64,000 bases of DNA from Vesta saturnalis (lineage: Eukaryota > Arthropoda > Insecta > Coleoptera > Lampyridae). The position numbers and the translations under genes were made by a program. Shown here piece by piece: positions 31,905 to 44,341 of this stretch; position 1 is the stretch's first letter, and each line of letters opens with the position of its first letter. The DNA is taken from contig JARFJB010000003.1 of NCBI GenBank assembly GCA_036346205.1, forward strand, positions 666,001 through 730,000. Direction: 5' to 3'. Below the pieces are notes generated by a model. That model saw nothing but the letters and a program-made list of their open reading frames with translations. It had not been told where the DNA came from and made no database searches.

Positions 31905-33800
31905 TTTATGTTACCTAAAACCAACCAAAAAATAACAAACAAGTACTCAATGAACACACAAACACATACCTGCAAACATCATAACACACCAAACAAGCAA
32001 GAAAACGTACCAAAGAAACTAAAACATACAAACAATTGGTAGAATACAAACAGCCAAACAAAATATTTGAAAAACCAGTAAACACAAAAACACGTAAACT
32101 CAAAAACAAACAATTCCAAAATAGAGACTGGCAAACATGTTACATGACAAATACGCAAAGGCGCACTTAAAAACTCACTTAACACCCAAACTCCCAAACA
32201 TGCAAACACGCAAACAAAAAACAAACAGAAAAACTAATAGCGAACAAACAAGGACGTAAATACGTAACAAGTAAAAATGAAAACACGTAAATCCACTAAC
32301 ACGCAAAGAGAGAAACTAGCCCTGGTCTGTATAAGTACAAACACGTAAACATGCAACCCCCTTCCCCCATAACAAAAAAGACTATCCACTATATACTCTA
32401 ATAGGTACGTCAAATTTACAGTAAATAAGGACAAAAACATATCAAAGAAACTGAAACAAGCATTAAACAAGGACACTATTGCAAGACGCTGAATGCTACA
32501 AAAGAACGCTTTTTTGTTGGTGGAAGGCACGTTTTCCTGCTAAAAGGACCCTATTCCAATATATTGCAGATAGGCAATCCCCAAGTTTTATCAAATGGAC
32601 GTGACCTATCGGTAAGTGTTTTTGCAAAGTGGTACACGGACAATGCATAAGATATTTTTATGTACCAGGGGTGGACTACACTACTGTTTTAAGCGAAATA
32701 AGGCCTGTGTGTACTACCGATGGGCAACACATGTGTTTATCGAATAAGCGTGACCCACCAGTGGGTCAAACGTATCAAAATAAGGATTTTTGTGTACAAC
32801 CAGCAGACCAATGTGTTTTCAGCAAAATAACGCCCTCTTTGTGTACCACTCGTGTGTCACACTAATCCAAATAAGACTTTGCGTAGTCACAATAATTGAA
32901 ATAAAGCCTTTTTGTATTCACGAGTGGTAGATTAAGGTCTTTTGTGTGTACCACCGGTAGGTCATACAGGTGTTAACCTATGACTCATACTTATTATGTA
33001 ATCACTAAAAATGCTAAAGCCTAATTGACGCTTGTTTTTAATGCGAATTTGTGTATTTGCTGGTTTGGTATGTTTTCGGTGTTTACTTGTTTGTATGTTA
33101 GAGCATGTGTTTTTAAGTGCCTCTGTGGTTAGGTGTTCTTGTAATTGTTTGGTCTCCTACAGTTGGCCAGTAGGTGGTTTCTTATTGCGCGTTGTAGCTT
33201 ATTTGATACGTTTTCTTGCTTGTTTCATGCAAGGTTAGAGCGTTTGAGTGCCTGTTGGCTGATTTCTTTTGGTTTTGGAGATGAATTTTTACATGTTTTC
33301 TTGTTTTATCTGGTTTACGTGTTTTGGTGTTTATTTGTTGCTATATGTGTTTGAAGGCTTTTGTTATTTTTGTGCACGCTATAGATCCTTTGGTATATTT
33401 TCTAGCTTGTTGGGGGTGTTTGTTGGCTTGTTCCTTTATTTTGGTTGATGCGTTTTTGTATGTTTAATTGTTTATGTGTTTGTACGTTCACTTGTTTTTG
33501 TGCTTGGGCGCTTACTTCATTGCTTTCTTCTTTGTCTGCTTGTTTGCAAATTTGTGGGTTGGCCTGTTTAGGTGCTTACTTCTTTGATATGATTTTTTGT
33601 TTGTTTAGCGTGTTTGATTGTTAGTTGGATAGTCTCTTTGTTTTGAGAGTTGCGTGTTTGCATATTTACTCTTTGATTGTATGTTTGAAGGGCTATCATG
33701 TTTTGTGTTTAGGCGTTTTATTTCATTGCTAGTTTCTCCGTTTTGCGTGTTTGCGGGTTTACATGTTTGTGTTTATTTGTTGGCTACATTAAGAGAAAAA
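31905..33800. repeat. AC-rich arm, tandem-repeat core and GT-rich arm
   Basis: 31915-32480 is built almost only of A and C words on the plus strand (AAACACGTAAAC, CAAACAAGC, AACACACAAAC). 33020-33790 is its keto counterpart (GTTTACGTGTTT, TGCTTGTTTG, GTGTTTG). The two arms are inverted in composition and partly in sequence. Between them, 32629-32990 carries about seven irregular units of 40-80 bp built on AATAAGGCCTTTTGTGTACCAC and GTGGGTCACAC-like words. Open frames in the arms (for example 31915-32224 minus and 33032-33354 plus) are hydrophobic Cys/Phe/Val/Leu strings forced by TTTG and TGTTT codons and are not credible genes. Confidence 0.7.
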
Positions 33801-36800
33801 CCCAAGGTTATCACAAAGCAATTACAAATGTGCCGAAAGTGATGGGACATACATGAAAGCTCGAGTTTTCCCCAAGTGAAAGCTACAACCTTGGTATTGC
33901 GTTATCGCGATGAGTTATAAGTGAAAGGTATCATTAGTAACATTGTACGTGTATATCAATTTCTGTGCAAAGAATATCGTGAATCCTGAACATAAAGGCT
34001 GATTTTGGTAGTCCGACAGCACCAAAATGCTTAGTAACATAATTAAATGCTAACTACTATGTAGTTAGCAGTTAGAGTAGTTAACAAAACAGTTATGAAT
34101 GACTTTAAATGATTAGTGACGGAAATTATTTTGTAAATTGTCAAAACATTTTCAATGTAAAGACGTTGTCATTGACAAACTTGAAAATTAATACAGCGAC
34201 AGTAAGAAATATGTATGTTTATTGAGGGTACGTGTTCGAGTTACCATTGAAAAAGGGAAATTAGATTAACATCCTTGCTTTGCTTAATGTTCTGTAAGAT
34301 CAGAAAGAATTAAAATAAAAGTAAATTTGAAGGTTGTAAATGAACAGTTAGTATAAACCAACCTTTTTAGTTTAGATTAAATAACGATAACAATTTAACT
34401 TTATGGAAAGTCTGTGTTCTAATGGTATGTCAATGTGTCAAGAACAACTTTTGGTACAATTAGTCAACTAAAGCGGTTATCGAACAAAGTGAACTTTTTG
34501 TAATACCAAGAAAGACAATTGTGACACGCGTTGTTTTTTTGGAATGTGTTGTGTCACAGCTATTTAAAGCAAAAGTATTAGTACATAAAAGCTTCTTGCA
34601 TAAATAAGGAATTGTTTGTTAAACATTGTTACACTAGGTGATTGAATAAAGAAAGTTTTCTTCACTGATTTTAACTAATTAGTATTCTATATTGTCAACA
34701 TTCGGTATATAACCACAATTACATTTTTTTAAGCAGATTATAATATTTATTTGTAAAAAAGTATTAATATGTAACGATATTATTTTTATTTTTCTTATAC
34801 ATCTATTAAATGTTCTTTTTTGTTTTCAATGTCGTTGATCTCCAATAAAATTTAGTCTTAATGGAGATAGCTGATTAAGCTTCTGTGTTAATATTATAAA
34901 TAATCTAATGACAACATATAGTATATTAAGTAAAAGAAATGATAAGGACGTTCACTGGTCGAAGAAAATATTTGGTGACTAAGCAAACCGCAGTATCCAA
35001 TATTGACTAAGACCAGCTAAACCCATAGCGCCGGTGATACGTATACTATTTTTCGCCAGGTGTCTTTTTTTCTATTCTTTTGTTGAGTTGAGAAAGCAAG
35101 ATTATAGAGTAGTCATAGTTTATATAGATACAAATGCATAGACGAAACATACTTGTTTTACCTACCTACCGATCTAAACGTAGGCACGGTAAAGGGATAA
35201 ATACGCCTGAACGGACGAAAACGTACATTTGTCTGTTAAACAAAAGAACGTCTGGACAGCCTGAAATAAGTGTAATTTTAAGTAGCTTCTTCTCTAAATT
35301 CATTTGAATTTTTTCTATATTTTTTTTGTTACTGGACCATACAGCAATCATTTACGATTGTTGTATTAATTATTGAACTTGGTGTACTTAAAATTTATTA
35401 GAAAGGGTTCCAGTTAAAACGGATGCTCACTTACGACTGATATACATTACGTTAACTTTGTCTTATATAAGTGATTTGATAAATTTTATAATAATGCTTA
35501 CTAATATGTATTTCATACAACAAATTTGATGTTAAGGATTTGAATAATCATTAGCTATTGTACTTGCTATACTCCATTCAAGATTTAAATATAGAGTCGG
35601 TTAATAGTTGCACTTTTGTAAAATTAAAATGATAGTTGTTTATTCATGTGGGTTGTTCCAAAAGTTAATTAATGCTTGTTTGCATATTAACCCTAGCGCA
35701 TTACAAAGTTAATATGCATGTTTGCGAGTATTGTGAATATTTTTTTAAGATTTATGCGATTGCATTCATAAAGTTACTTATTGGTGCAAACATTCAATAG
35801 CGTTGTTAATATTTTTAAACTTCTACGTTTACAAAATGTATTTAATGATTATTTCGGGTTCAAATAAATTTAATAACCTTTTTTCAACAAATCTATAATC
35901 ATTATATATTTCTACCGTTTAGCCCAAGACCTTTTTCCGACCATAGTGGGGCGTTATGGGCTACATTATAGATTTCGAGATTTAATTTAGAGTAAGCCTA
36001 CGCGACGCGTAGTGTGGATGGAGAGTATAGATATTTTGAGGGCAATTTAATAGTGAACCCAAGATTGTAATGAATAATATTTATATGCGCACAATTTCGA
36101 CAGATATAATGATTTGTATTAATAAGACCTATTATTATCAGTTTTTTTTGTTATTGACAACTGTCTTTGAAGTGGAACAACTAATGACTTTCCTTATTGT
36201 AAAATTAAAACGTGTACGTGAGTGAATAGCACGCATTCCTAGTTGTTTACGAATAATTACAGTTTTCATAACGTTCCCTCGTAAGAAATTTAAAGGGAAG
36301 TGCCACCATAGTGATGCTGATATTTTATGGTTTGCATGATTTCTGGATAAACGACAACGAGAACTTTATTAATTTGTAGTTTTAGGAATGAATCACGACC
36401 CATCCCACTGAGCTAGGTCGGTAACAAGAACTTTATGTGCAGGCTGGTGTTCTAATGAGCATTGTACCCATAACAAATGTTACTAAAAATTTAATAGTCA
36501 CATATAGTGATATACGCGGCTTCTCAAAATCTCAGTCACAGCAACTTGTGAATAAAATTACTTTCAGTGAGAAATGATTACTCGTCCGTTTTATCCAGCA
36601 ACTGTGGATAATGTATATTATTAAACTAAATTCAATCGTAAAACGTTCACATTATTTGTGATGAAAAGAAAAATATTGTTAGGGCCATAATTAGAGTTAC
36701 AACAAAGTATTCGTTTATTACGTACATTTTAATGTCATAATAATTAATCATATATAGATCATACCATTATACTCCGCTATTCTATTGACATTTATTTATT

Positions 36801-37049
36801 TATTATCAGTACATGTTGGATTGACAATTTATGTAGTAATTGATTTATTTCATTTTTTTTAATATCCTGATAGCATCATTTATCTAATTTAGATATATGA
36901 CATGTTGTAAGTTATTGTTTATTTGTGTATTATATGGATGTAGCTTATGTAAGGTGTTTTTGCTAGGTCTATAAATGCTGTGTATATTCCACCAGACGGA
37001 AATTTGATAGCAATTCGGTTGTAAATGAAGAATCGATCGGTTACCGGCA
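33801..37049. other. Long AT-rich interval without recognisable gene
   Basis: No transposase or polymerase sense, no convincing exon and no strong repeat was recognised over about 3.2 kb. Confidence 0.45.
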
Positions 37050-39545
37050 TATTTGAGATATACATTGGAATTGATAACGATGGTTATACTACATCAGATG
37101 AGGAACCGCTTTTAGATAAAAGAAGAAAGCTTTAGTCTGAGAAGCAAGTAAAAGTGACCTTACCTACTATATCCAATAAACCTACTAACGTATCTACTTA
37201 CCACTTACCAAATTTTTCATTAAATTGTGCACGTGACAATAATGGTCCAGATTACATTCAAGACTTCTTCGACTACCTTCTGTATCAGTTTCCATCTTGC
37301 GATATCTAAATTCTGGGAGATTTCAATGTTCACAATTCACAATTCATTGGTTTAAATTTTCATCTACTACTAATCCCGATAGTCATAGTACAGAAACATC
37401 TCACACAAATGATTTCTGAACCCACAAGAATCCCTGATACCTCTAACCGTACTCCACATCTTCTACATCTCTTTCTTACGTCACACCCACTTGTTTATAA
37501 AACTTCAGTTCTGTTACCACTAGATCTAGCTGATCTTTGTCTAACAGAAATATCTTCTACTGTCCCTAATTCCCCTGTTGTTTGCAGCACTGACAGAACC
37601 TTGTGGTGTCAACAAAAGTAGTAGTATCTGAAGTTCTCGTCGTGGGAATGGAGTTATACACTCCCAAAAACAAAATCGAATAAGTCTTTCTCGTTCCAAA
37701 CCCTTGTTCAATAGAGCTTGTGCTGATGCAAAACGGTCGAGTCATGCAGAATACGCCATCAGTAAAAACTTTGGTACATCTTCATTTCTCCTCATGACAT
37801 TCTTTCACGGATCTGTAGTTGAAGATTCTGTAGACAAAGCCAATCTTTTTGTCGATTTATTTACATCAAACTTGTGTCTTAATGATTCTGGAAATGATGT
37901 GCCCCTAGTCACCTCTTTCTCATACACTATGAAACAAAATTCATTTTCGGTACAATCTCCTAGAATAAGACGACTGGCCCAGACAGTTTCCCAGCTATTG
38001 TCTTAAAAAAATGCTCCCCGAATTAGTATCGGTTGTATCTAAGTTCTATTTGATATCTATGTCTTTTGGGGAATTTCCCTCATAATCAGTTAACAAATGT
38101 TCAAACTAGTCCCACAAAAAGATTCTAAAGCCGATCCCTCCAACTACCGACCAAATTGCATCGCTTCCATTTTGCCTAAAACCATGGATCAATCAGCAAC
38201 TGCTCTCTTTCCTTAAAAGTAACAAATTCCTTAGTGTCCACCAACATGGTTTTAGGCATAATCGTTCAACAGGTGATCTTCGTTCATATGTTTGGAACAA
38301 TACATGAGAACAATCCGGTGAAACAGTTGTACTCTCTTTAGATATCTCAAAAGCATTTGAGTATGGCATAAGTGTTTATTTGCCAAACTCACTTCATTTG
38401 GGTTAAACGATACGCTCATCAATTCGGTTTCTAGTTACCTTGACAAAAGAAGAATACCTGTCGTAGTTGATGGCTTCTTTTCAAAAGAAGGTGGTATTAA
38501 CGCGGACGTCGCACAGGGATCAGTTACATCGCCAATTTTTTTGCTGTACATAAATGATCTTATTTCTTCGACTAATCCGGTCCATTGCTTCGCTCACGAC
38601 AACACGCTTCATTGCAGTACCCATAATACTAATTCACCATCTACCACAAATCGAGATATTAATGCCAAAATGGCATTTCAATTAACAAAGGTATTCTACA
38701 TATCCTTGAATGAGGAAGTAATAATCTATTTAAATTTAACGCTAACAAAACTCAATGTTGCCTTGTAGTTCATCTCAGTTTACTAATAATGGTAATCCAC
38801 CTTCTATTTCAAATCAAGGCCGTAAAGCTGAAATGTCAATTTCAATCAACAAAGACATTCAACGGATCTTTGAATGCGGAAACAATTATCTAGTTAAATT
38901 TAATGCAAATAAAACTGGGTTGCCTTGTGTCTCCCAAAAAAGATCGATCATTCCCTATTGTAAGCATGGATGACTAAGGCTCTATTACTATGTTGGGAAT
39001 TCATATCTATCATGGGTTGACCATCTTCTGTCAGCTACTAAAGCAGCTGCTCGTAAAATAAGCTTTTTGTACAGATCCAAGCAGTACTATATCTCTCGAT
39101 AACTCTTTCTGCACTATAAGGCCCAAATTCGACCCCATCTAGAACATAATTCTCACCTTTGGGTTGGTGCTCCCCAATACGCTATTAAAAAAAACCGATT
39201 AGGCTTATAAATGACCCCTACTTAACTTCTGACATACGTGAGCATAGAATAATTGTCGCGCTACTTAACTATATACTGTTTGATACCATCCGGGTACCTT
39301 TGCGAATTCACATCATCAATAAGCAGTACAAATCTCAACTTGTCATACCAAGCGGACGCACTCCACATTCTTTTTTTACAGGGCTTCTAAACTCTGGAAT
39401 GATCTTCCTGTTCCTGTTTTCCCCTCACTTATGATATAAAAAATTTAAGATAGCCGTTCATAGGCAATTCAATATCCTCGTACCCATCCTCCTAAGTGTT
39501 CCTGAGTGCTTTGGCGCTGCAGTCCAAACTTAGCCTTTTCAGGAC
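37050..39545 (+). pseudogene. Non-LTR retrotransposon, endonuclease plus reverse transcriptase, decayed
   Basis: Sense is spread over three frames. The endonuclease part includes LGDFNVHNSQ (about 37313) and SEPTRIPDTSNRTPHLLHLF (about 37420-37480). The RT follows: GFRHNRSTGDLRSYV (about 38250), VVLSLDISKAF (about 38330), LDKRR..VVVDGF, VAQGSVTSPIFLLYINDL (about 38500-38555) and FAHDNTLHCS at 38589, where the catalytic FADD has become FAHD. A C-terminal tail reads AARKISFLYRS, RPHLEH.SHLW, and LWNDLP-like words to about 39440. A segment of the palm after the catalytic box is present twice (see findings). Jockey/CR1-type is likely; the exact clade is not decided. Inactive. Confidence 0.75.
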
Positions 39546-40212
39546 CACAGTTATTTTAAAAAAATAATAAAAAATGAGCATTTGCAGTATGTGGACGATA
39601 ATAAATCAAGACCACCCAAGGCAACCTGATTAATAGCGTATTCGTCGTCAGTACTGTATGGAAGTGAGACATGGGTATGCAAAAACACAAAGATAATAAA
39701 TGCCATGAGATTCTGAGAAGCATTGAAACGAGAAGAAAGATAAAATGATGCATAATAAGGCCAGAACATTAACGATTATGTCAAAAGTATACATGTACGT
39801 TGGTGGCCAAATTGATCGAATGTTTTAACAACGAGATCTAACGTAAACAAATAGTGCAGTATGAAAATGAACCTGGCATCCGATCGAATCTCTAAATCTA
39901 TCATAAAGGAAAGTCAATGATGCATTTAACAAGTTTGGCTAACGTCTATGATTCTTTCGAGTTATGACCAAAAGTTTCGAGTTTTCATTTTATCTCGCTT
40001 AATGGATGAAAGATTGTGAATGAAAATAAATTTAGGTTCTTCAGATACTGTTTTTAAAGAATGCATGGTGAGTAAATTTTTAAAAATGACATTTCAGTTG
40101 AATATAAATGACCAGAACCTGTATAGCAAAGTTGCACTGTTATAATAGGGCATACGCATAAATACATATGAAAGCATAGAAAGAAAGTTAAATAATGAAC
40201 TGAGTCCAACGA
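39546..40212. other. No recognisable feature
   Basis: AT-rich interval. The short minus-strand open frames at 39551-39769 overlap each other and show no family features. Confidence 0.4.
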
Positions 40213-40218
40213 TATATT

Positions 40219-41689
40219 ATATCGTGTGGGGCCAAATTATTCATTTTTACTGCTTTTTAGCATAAAATATTTTTTTAGGATATAATGTTTTCTTCAAACT
40301 AATAATGATTATTAAAAAAACGCATTCTTTATGTGACTTGTTTACAAACCAAGAACAAATAACTATAACATTGAAGATGCTGCAATAAACTGCAAGATAC
40401 TTAATAATTATATATAAAGCCACTTAAACTAAATTTTCAAATTGATGTCCATTATTTGCAACGCATAGTTCACATCGCTTTGAAACATTCCGAATTGTGT
40501 GGTAAATATGAATATTGGAGACGGAATGAACATACAGCATAAAATTTTGTCTTAGTTCGTTTATATTATTACTTTTATATAATTATTTTTAATGTGTCTC
40601 CAGAAGAAAAAAATATAGGGGCGTTAAATCGGGTGAACGTGGTGGCCACCTCACAGGTCCATTTGTCTTGAAAACTAATGTTTAACAATTCAGAAATGTC
40701 TCTACTATTGTGAGCGGTGCCCCAACTTGTTGAAAATATAAGTTTTGTCTAATGTTCAGCGGTTAAGTCATCTAAAAAATTCTCGCCTACGTGTTGGTTT
40801 AAAATTTCAGATATCGTTGACCAAGACCATCCAGTTTTCTTTCATAAACGTAATAGGCCCAAATGCGATTTCCGAATAGGGCACACCAAACACTAAAACC
40901 GAAGCGTCCCTGATTTTGAATGTCAACGGTACGGTGCGGATTAATGTTGAACCACCTGTGCTCGTTGTGTCGATTGAAAATCCCGACACTACTAATGTAT
41001 GCTTCATCGACCGCGACCCAAACAATTTTTGTTGAGAATAATGCATTTTGCTCTATTTGCTGAAGATACCAATTACAAAATTCTAGGCGTCGCACAGGAT
41101 TAGTTGGTTGGAGACGTTGTTTTTCTTTTATACGGTCTGAATTTGTATTTGTATCTAACTGACAATGCTCGACTTCGCCGTATACCAGACCCGGCCTCAA
41201 TTTCACGGCTTGAAATCAAAGGATTTGTAGCTACCATTCCGATAACATTGACACCAATTGCCACGGCATCTTAAATATTATAATTTTTATTCTTGGTTTG
41301 TTAAAAGTCCCATGATGTCTGAGATTTTCTTTGAATCGCTTGAAAATAGAATTATTAGGCCGTCTTTTTTCCGGGTAACGATTAACTTCAGAATTATTGT
41401 TCCCTTAAATAAAACATTCTAACAAACTATATCAAACTTTTCATTATTTTCAAATGCCATATTTTGCAATTTTAAGGAGATAATAAACAATCCAATGTTA
41501 TTAAATTACCAGTTTTGTAACAACGCAATAATAGATAGGTACCTATATTGTTTTATGAGAAAAATTGTAAAGATACATTGTCTACTTGTTTTAAAAACTA
41601 TTTTTCTCGAAACGTGAAATTGTTGTCCCAAAAAAACTATTTTTTACTAAAAAGCGTTAAAAATGAATAATTTGACCCCACATGATATA
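40219..41689 (-). mobile_element. Mariner-like transposon with about 55-bp inverted repeats
   Basis: The left end at about 40219 reads TATCGTGTGGGGCCAAATTA followed by TTCATTTTTACTGCTTTTTAG. The right end at about 41632-41689 is its reverse complement with a few changes (CTAAAAAGCGTTAAAAATGAA then TAATTTGACCCCACATGATA). TA dinucleotides flank both. The 1.47 kb body holds a broken minus-strand transposase. The termini differ from the CAGGGT family found elsewhere in the window. Confidence 0.85.
40430..41460 (-). pseudogene. Mariner-like transposase, frameshifted
   Basis: From the ATG at 41460: MAFENNEKFDIVC, then in other frames SEVNRYPEKRRPNNSIFKRF and KENLRHHGTFNKP, the HTH part. TNPLISSREIE follows near 41235. 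The longest frame (41206-40799) has TNPVRRLEFCNWYLQQIEQN, a first catalytic Asp in VAVDEAYIS (an extra Val-Ala by local change), HRWFNINPHRTVDIQNQGRF and a VWCALFGNRIWAYYV strand. After 40800 only fragments survive (HHVHPIRPYIFFFWRH near 40630). The C-terminus ends at a TAG at 40430. It resembles the 27.4 kb transposase in layout but has no visible intron. Inactive. Confidence 0.8.
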
Positions 41690-42168
41690 TACTGTTGAAA
41701 TCAGAAAAAAATTGGTAATTTTCTTATTCCATAGCCAACTATCCGTTCCATATTAAAAAAATACAACTTTATGCTATAACTCGAATTTCAAGAATATTTT
41801 TAAAGAATTGACTACGCCGCTGCATTCTTATCAAAAAAACTCCTGAAGAACGTAGAAATTATTTTTTTTCTATTTTCAGAAATAAGCGAGATATGGCCAT
41901 AAAATCAAAATTCGAAAATCTGAATTTTTAGCCATAACTTGAAAACAAAAGACGTTAGCCAAATTTGAAATGCACCATTTAGTTGTTCTCAAAAAATGAA
42001 ATCGGGGATGCGAGGTTCATTTTTTCACACTAACTATAGTTTACAAGATTCCCTATTAGAACATCGAAATTTGGTCACCCTATCTCTAGTATACTTAAAG
42101 TTTTACTGATTTAGTTTATACCATATACCAATGGTGCGTATACGCACCAGTTCGTAACTTTTAAAAAA

Positions 42169-42171
<3 letters not shown>
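41690..42171. other. AT-rich interval; possible transposon end
   Basis: At 42064-42075 the complement reads TAGGGTGACCAAATTTCG, similar to the hAT ends at 58.3 kb. No partner end was found, so it is only noted. The repeated phrases on cell-like AT words (GCCATAAAATC, GCCATAACTTG) are typical of degenerate MITEs. Confidence 0.3.
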
Positions 42172-42223
<52 letters not shown>

Positions 42224-42225
42224 AA
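42172..42225. repeat. (TA)n microsatellite
   Basis: About 48 bp of AT repeats. It lies about 150 bp before the repeat at 42373. The second copy of that repeat (46130) also follows a TA microsatellite, so tract and repeat were probably copied together. Confidence 0.95.
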
Positions 42226-42372
42226 ATTTTTCAAATAATAATAAAAATAAAACTTTGGTTGTTTTTTTCTATGGTTGGTCATAAATGGGTTATTTTGTAG
42301 AAAATAACGGTAAATTAACAGAGTGTGAATGAATAGAAAAAGTGACATGATCCTTACTAACTGCAACTTGTT

Positions 42373-42861
42373 TTACTTTAAATGCCGTTTTTGATGTGAT
42401 GTTTTAATATTGTAACGTACTCAACTTTTTTGCAACCGTATAACGAGTGGCAGAAATTAATCAAAAAAGAAAAAAAATGACGTTGCCATTAAAAAAAATT
42501 GATCAACAGTTTTTCAATAAAACCTTAAATAACAAAACTGAATGTTGCAATCAGTATAATGCAATGAATCTATTTTATGATTACACTCACTTTTTGAAAC
42601 GTAAATGTTCAAATTCTTCAAATTTTTCATTGTTATATGGGGTCCATAACTACCATGCACAAAATTTAATAACCATGGAATGCAAAAATGCATAGTCTTA
42701 TTGTTATATTCTACAAATTCTTAATAAATTCAATTATTTCTTTTATTTTTGTTATCTATTGTTTCTACCAATACATACTGCAATAATATTAAAAATAGGT
42801 ATGAATGTTTTAACATTTAGAGTAACATACTGTATATTATGAACGCATAAACGAAATTCCT
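42373..42861 (+). repeat. Dispersed repeat, copy 1 (second copy 46130-46566)
   Basis: It matches 46130-46566 almost base for base over blocks such as GATGTGATGTTTTAATATTG, TAACGTACTCAACTTTTTTG, GAATGTTGCAATCAGTATAA and ACATACTGTATATTATGAAC. Copy 2 lacks about 40 bp present here near 42605-42645. An 82-codon open frame in copy 1 is not kept in copy 2, so it is not coding. Confidence 0.9.
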
Positions 42862-43414
42862 ATTCATTAAAGTCAAGGTTTACGATTTCCATTTATATTA
42901 TTCATAAGTAGAATTTATGGCCTTTATCCCTTTCGCTCTTTTTCGCGTGTTTATAAATAATTTTTTGGAATGACGTTTCGACTGTATAACTATTTAACTG
43001 TTTTAAAAATCAAAGTTTCCGCTTAAACTAGAAATCAACCATCTTGTATTTTCTTTCCAGAAAATGTTAATTTAAGTTTGTCGGAAATCGCGCTGCCATT
43101 CTCTTCTCAAGGCTCGGCTTCCTTCTTCAAAGTCGGCAAATTTAATACAGCTCACACGTACCGTAATGTACTATTGTAATCTGTAATACTGGGTAACTAT
43201 TACACATGTAGAACATAGATACCATCCCCACCACTCATTTGGCTTAATTTTTTTTTATAAATTCTCCAGGTTGCTTACTCCCATTCATCAGTCATCAATA
43301 ACTTCGAAATCTCTCAATGTCCAAGTCGTTTACTTAATATATCAGGGTATATGTCATTCGAGTATGTTATAGGTCAAGACCCTTTAGATAATAAACAAAA
43401 TCAAAATGGCGTAC
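42862..43414. other. No recognisable feature
   Basis: AT-rich interval between repeats. Confidence 0.4.
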
Positions 43415-43720
43415 TAATTAGGCCGATCTAGACGGCAGGTGGGCGAGTGGGGTGGTGGGGGATGGACAAAAAAGTGGTTTGAGACATGTGAAACCCAATA
43501 ACGCGGTTTTCGGAGACGAGCAGGTACCGCGACGCCACAAACCTCCGTGACGGCTAAACCGATCCGGATCACAATTAGCGTGAATTCCGAAATCATCGCT
43601 GGGACATGCGACGACCGCGTCGACACTGTTACGTGTGGCTGGATCGCTACGAAATTCGATGCCCGAGGGCAAGATAATATCAGTCATCTCCCTAAACGCG
43701 TGGGTTCAACAAGAAATTAG
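43415..43720. other. GC- and CpG-rich patch
   Basis: About 300 bp rich in G+C with many CpGs, embedded in AT-rich DNA. ACGGCTAAACCGATCCGGAT recalls, in reverse complement, the GATCGGTCAAGCCGTC word of the 19 kb tandem repeat. Open frames on the minus strand (43414-43687) have no domain. It may be a fragment of the same or a similar repeat class. Confidence 0.45.
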
Positions 43721-43899
43721 ATGTACGTGCATGAGGATTAGAAATGCATAGTCCAATGACTAAAATTTTCAAAATAGGCGTACTTCCGCGTTAATACGTC
43801 TGCGTGTTATAATTCATAGACCCTAAGCTAGTGATGGGTTCCCAACAAACATACATTAAGTATGTATGCGTTGCATGATGGGATTGAGAATAGGTGCAA

Positions 43900-44341
43900 T
43901 TAGGATATAATCGGAAATGACTAAAATATTTTCAAAATAGTGGTACTTCCGGTTATACCGGAGTTGACCCTAACTTCAAATAGAACCCCCTAGATTTTAA
44001 TGAAATCTAAAGAAAAATACAAATATTTCGCTAATAAAACATGAAAAATTAATTGTTCTTTACACGGTTTTAAAATTATTTAAATTATCGGTAAATAATG
44101 ACTTGCGGTCCTTTTTTTTTAATGCAATTTGGACAGAGTGTAGTAAAAGCCAAAAGTTAAGCAATTCTAAATCAATCTTTGATATATAAACATTTTTTCG
44201 AGCACCGTTTAAATTAATTGAAAAATTTTAGAGAAAAATTTAATTTAGTCTCCTTACTCCAAGGTCTTAAATCCTACGAACTATTTAAATTGTATTAGAA
44301 ATTCATCGTTTACTAAAAATGCCTCGTGTTGTAAGGCCCGC
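43900..44341 (+). repeat. Relic of the 14.5 kb foldback family
   Basis: AAAATATTTTCAAAATAGTG, CTTCCGGTTATACCGGAGTT, GACC.TAACT.CAAATAGAACCCC, and TTATTTAAATTATCGGTAAATAATGACTTGC align with 14640-14830. A second block 44165-44330 is repeated in inverse orientation at 46588-46750. Confidence 0.75.

Noticed and set aside
31915..33842. Cys/Phe/Val/Leu-rich open frames that look like membrane proteins
   Set aside because: They are forced by TTTG/TGTTT low-complexity sequence, overlap in several frames and have no stable start or domain.
42064..42085. Second hAT insertion near 42 kb from a TAGGGTGACC-type end
   Set aside because: No opposite end or transposase fragment was found within reach.
42103..42366. 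Open frames made of Ile-Tyr repeats across TA microsatellites (also 7955-8194 and 55719-55946)
   Set aside because: Translation of (TA)n gives IYIY strings; these are not genes.
42447..42695. 82-codon frame in dispersed repeat copy 1
   Set aside because: Copy 2 at 46.2 kb lacks the frame, so it is not maintained.
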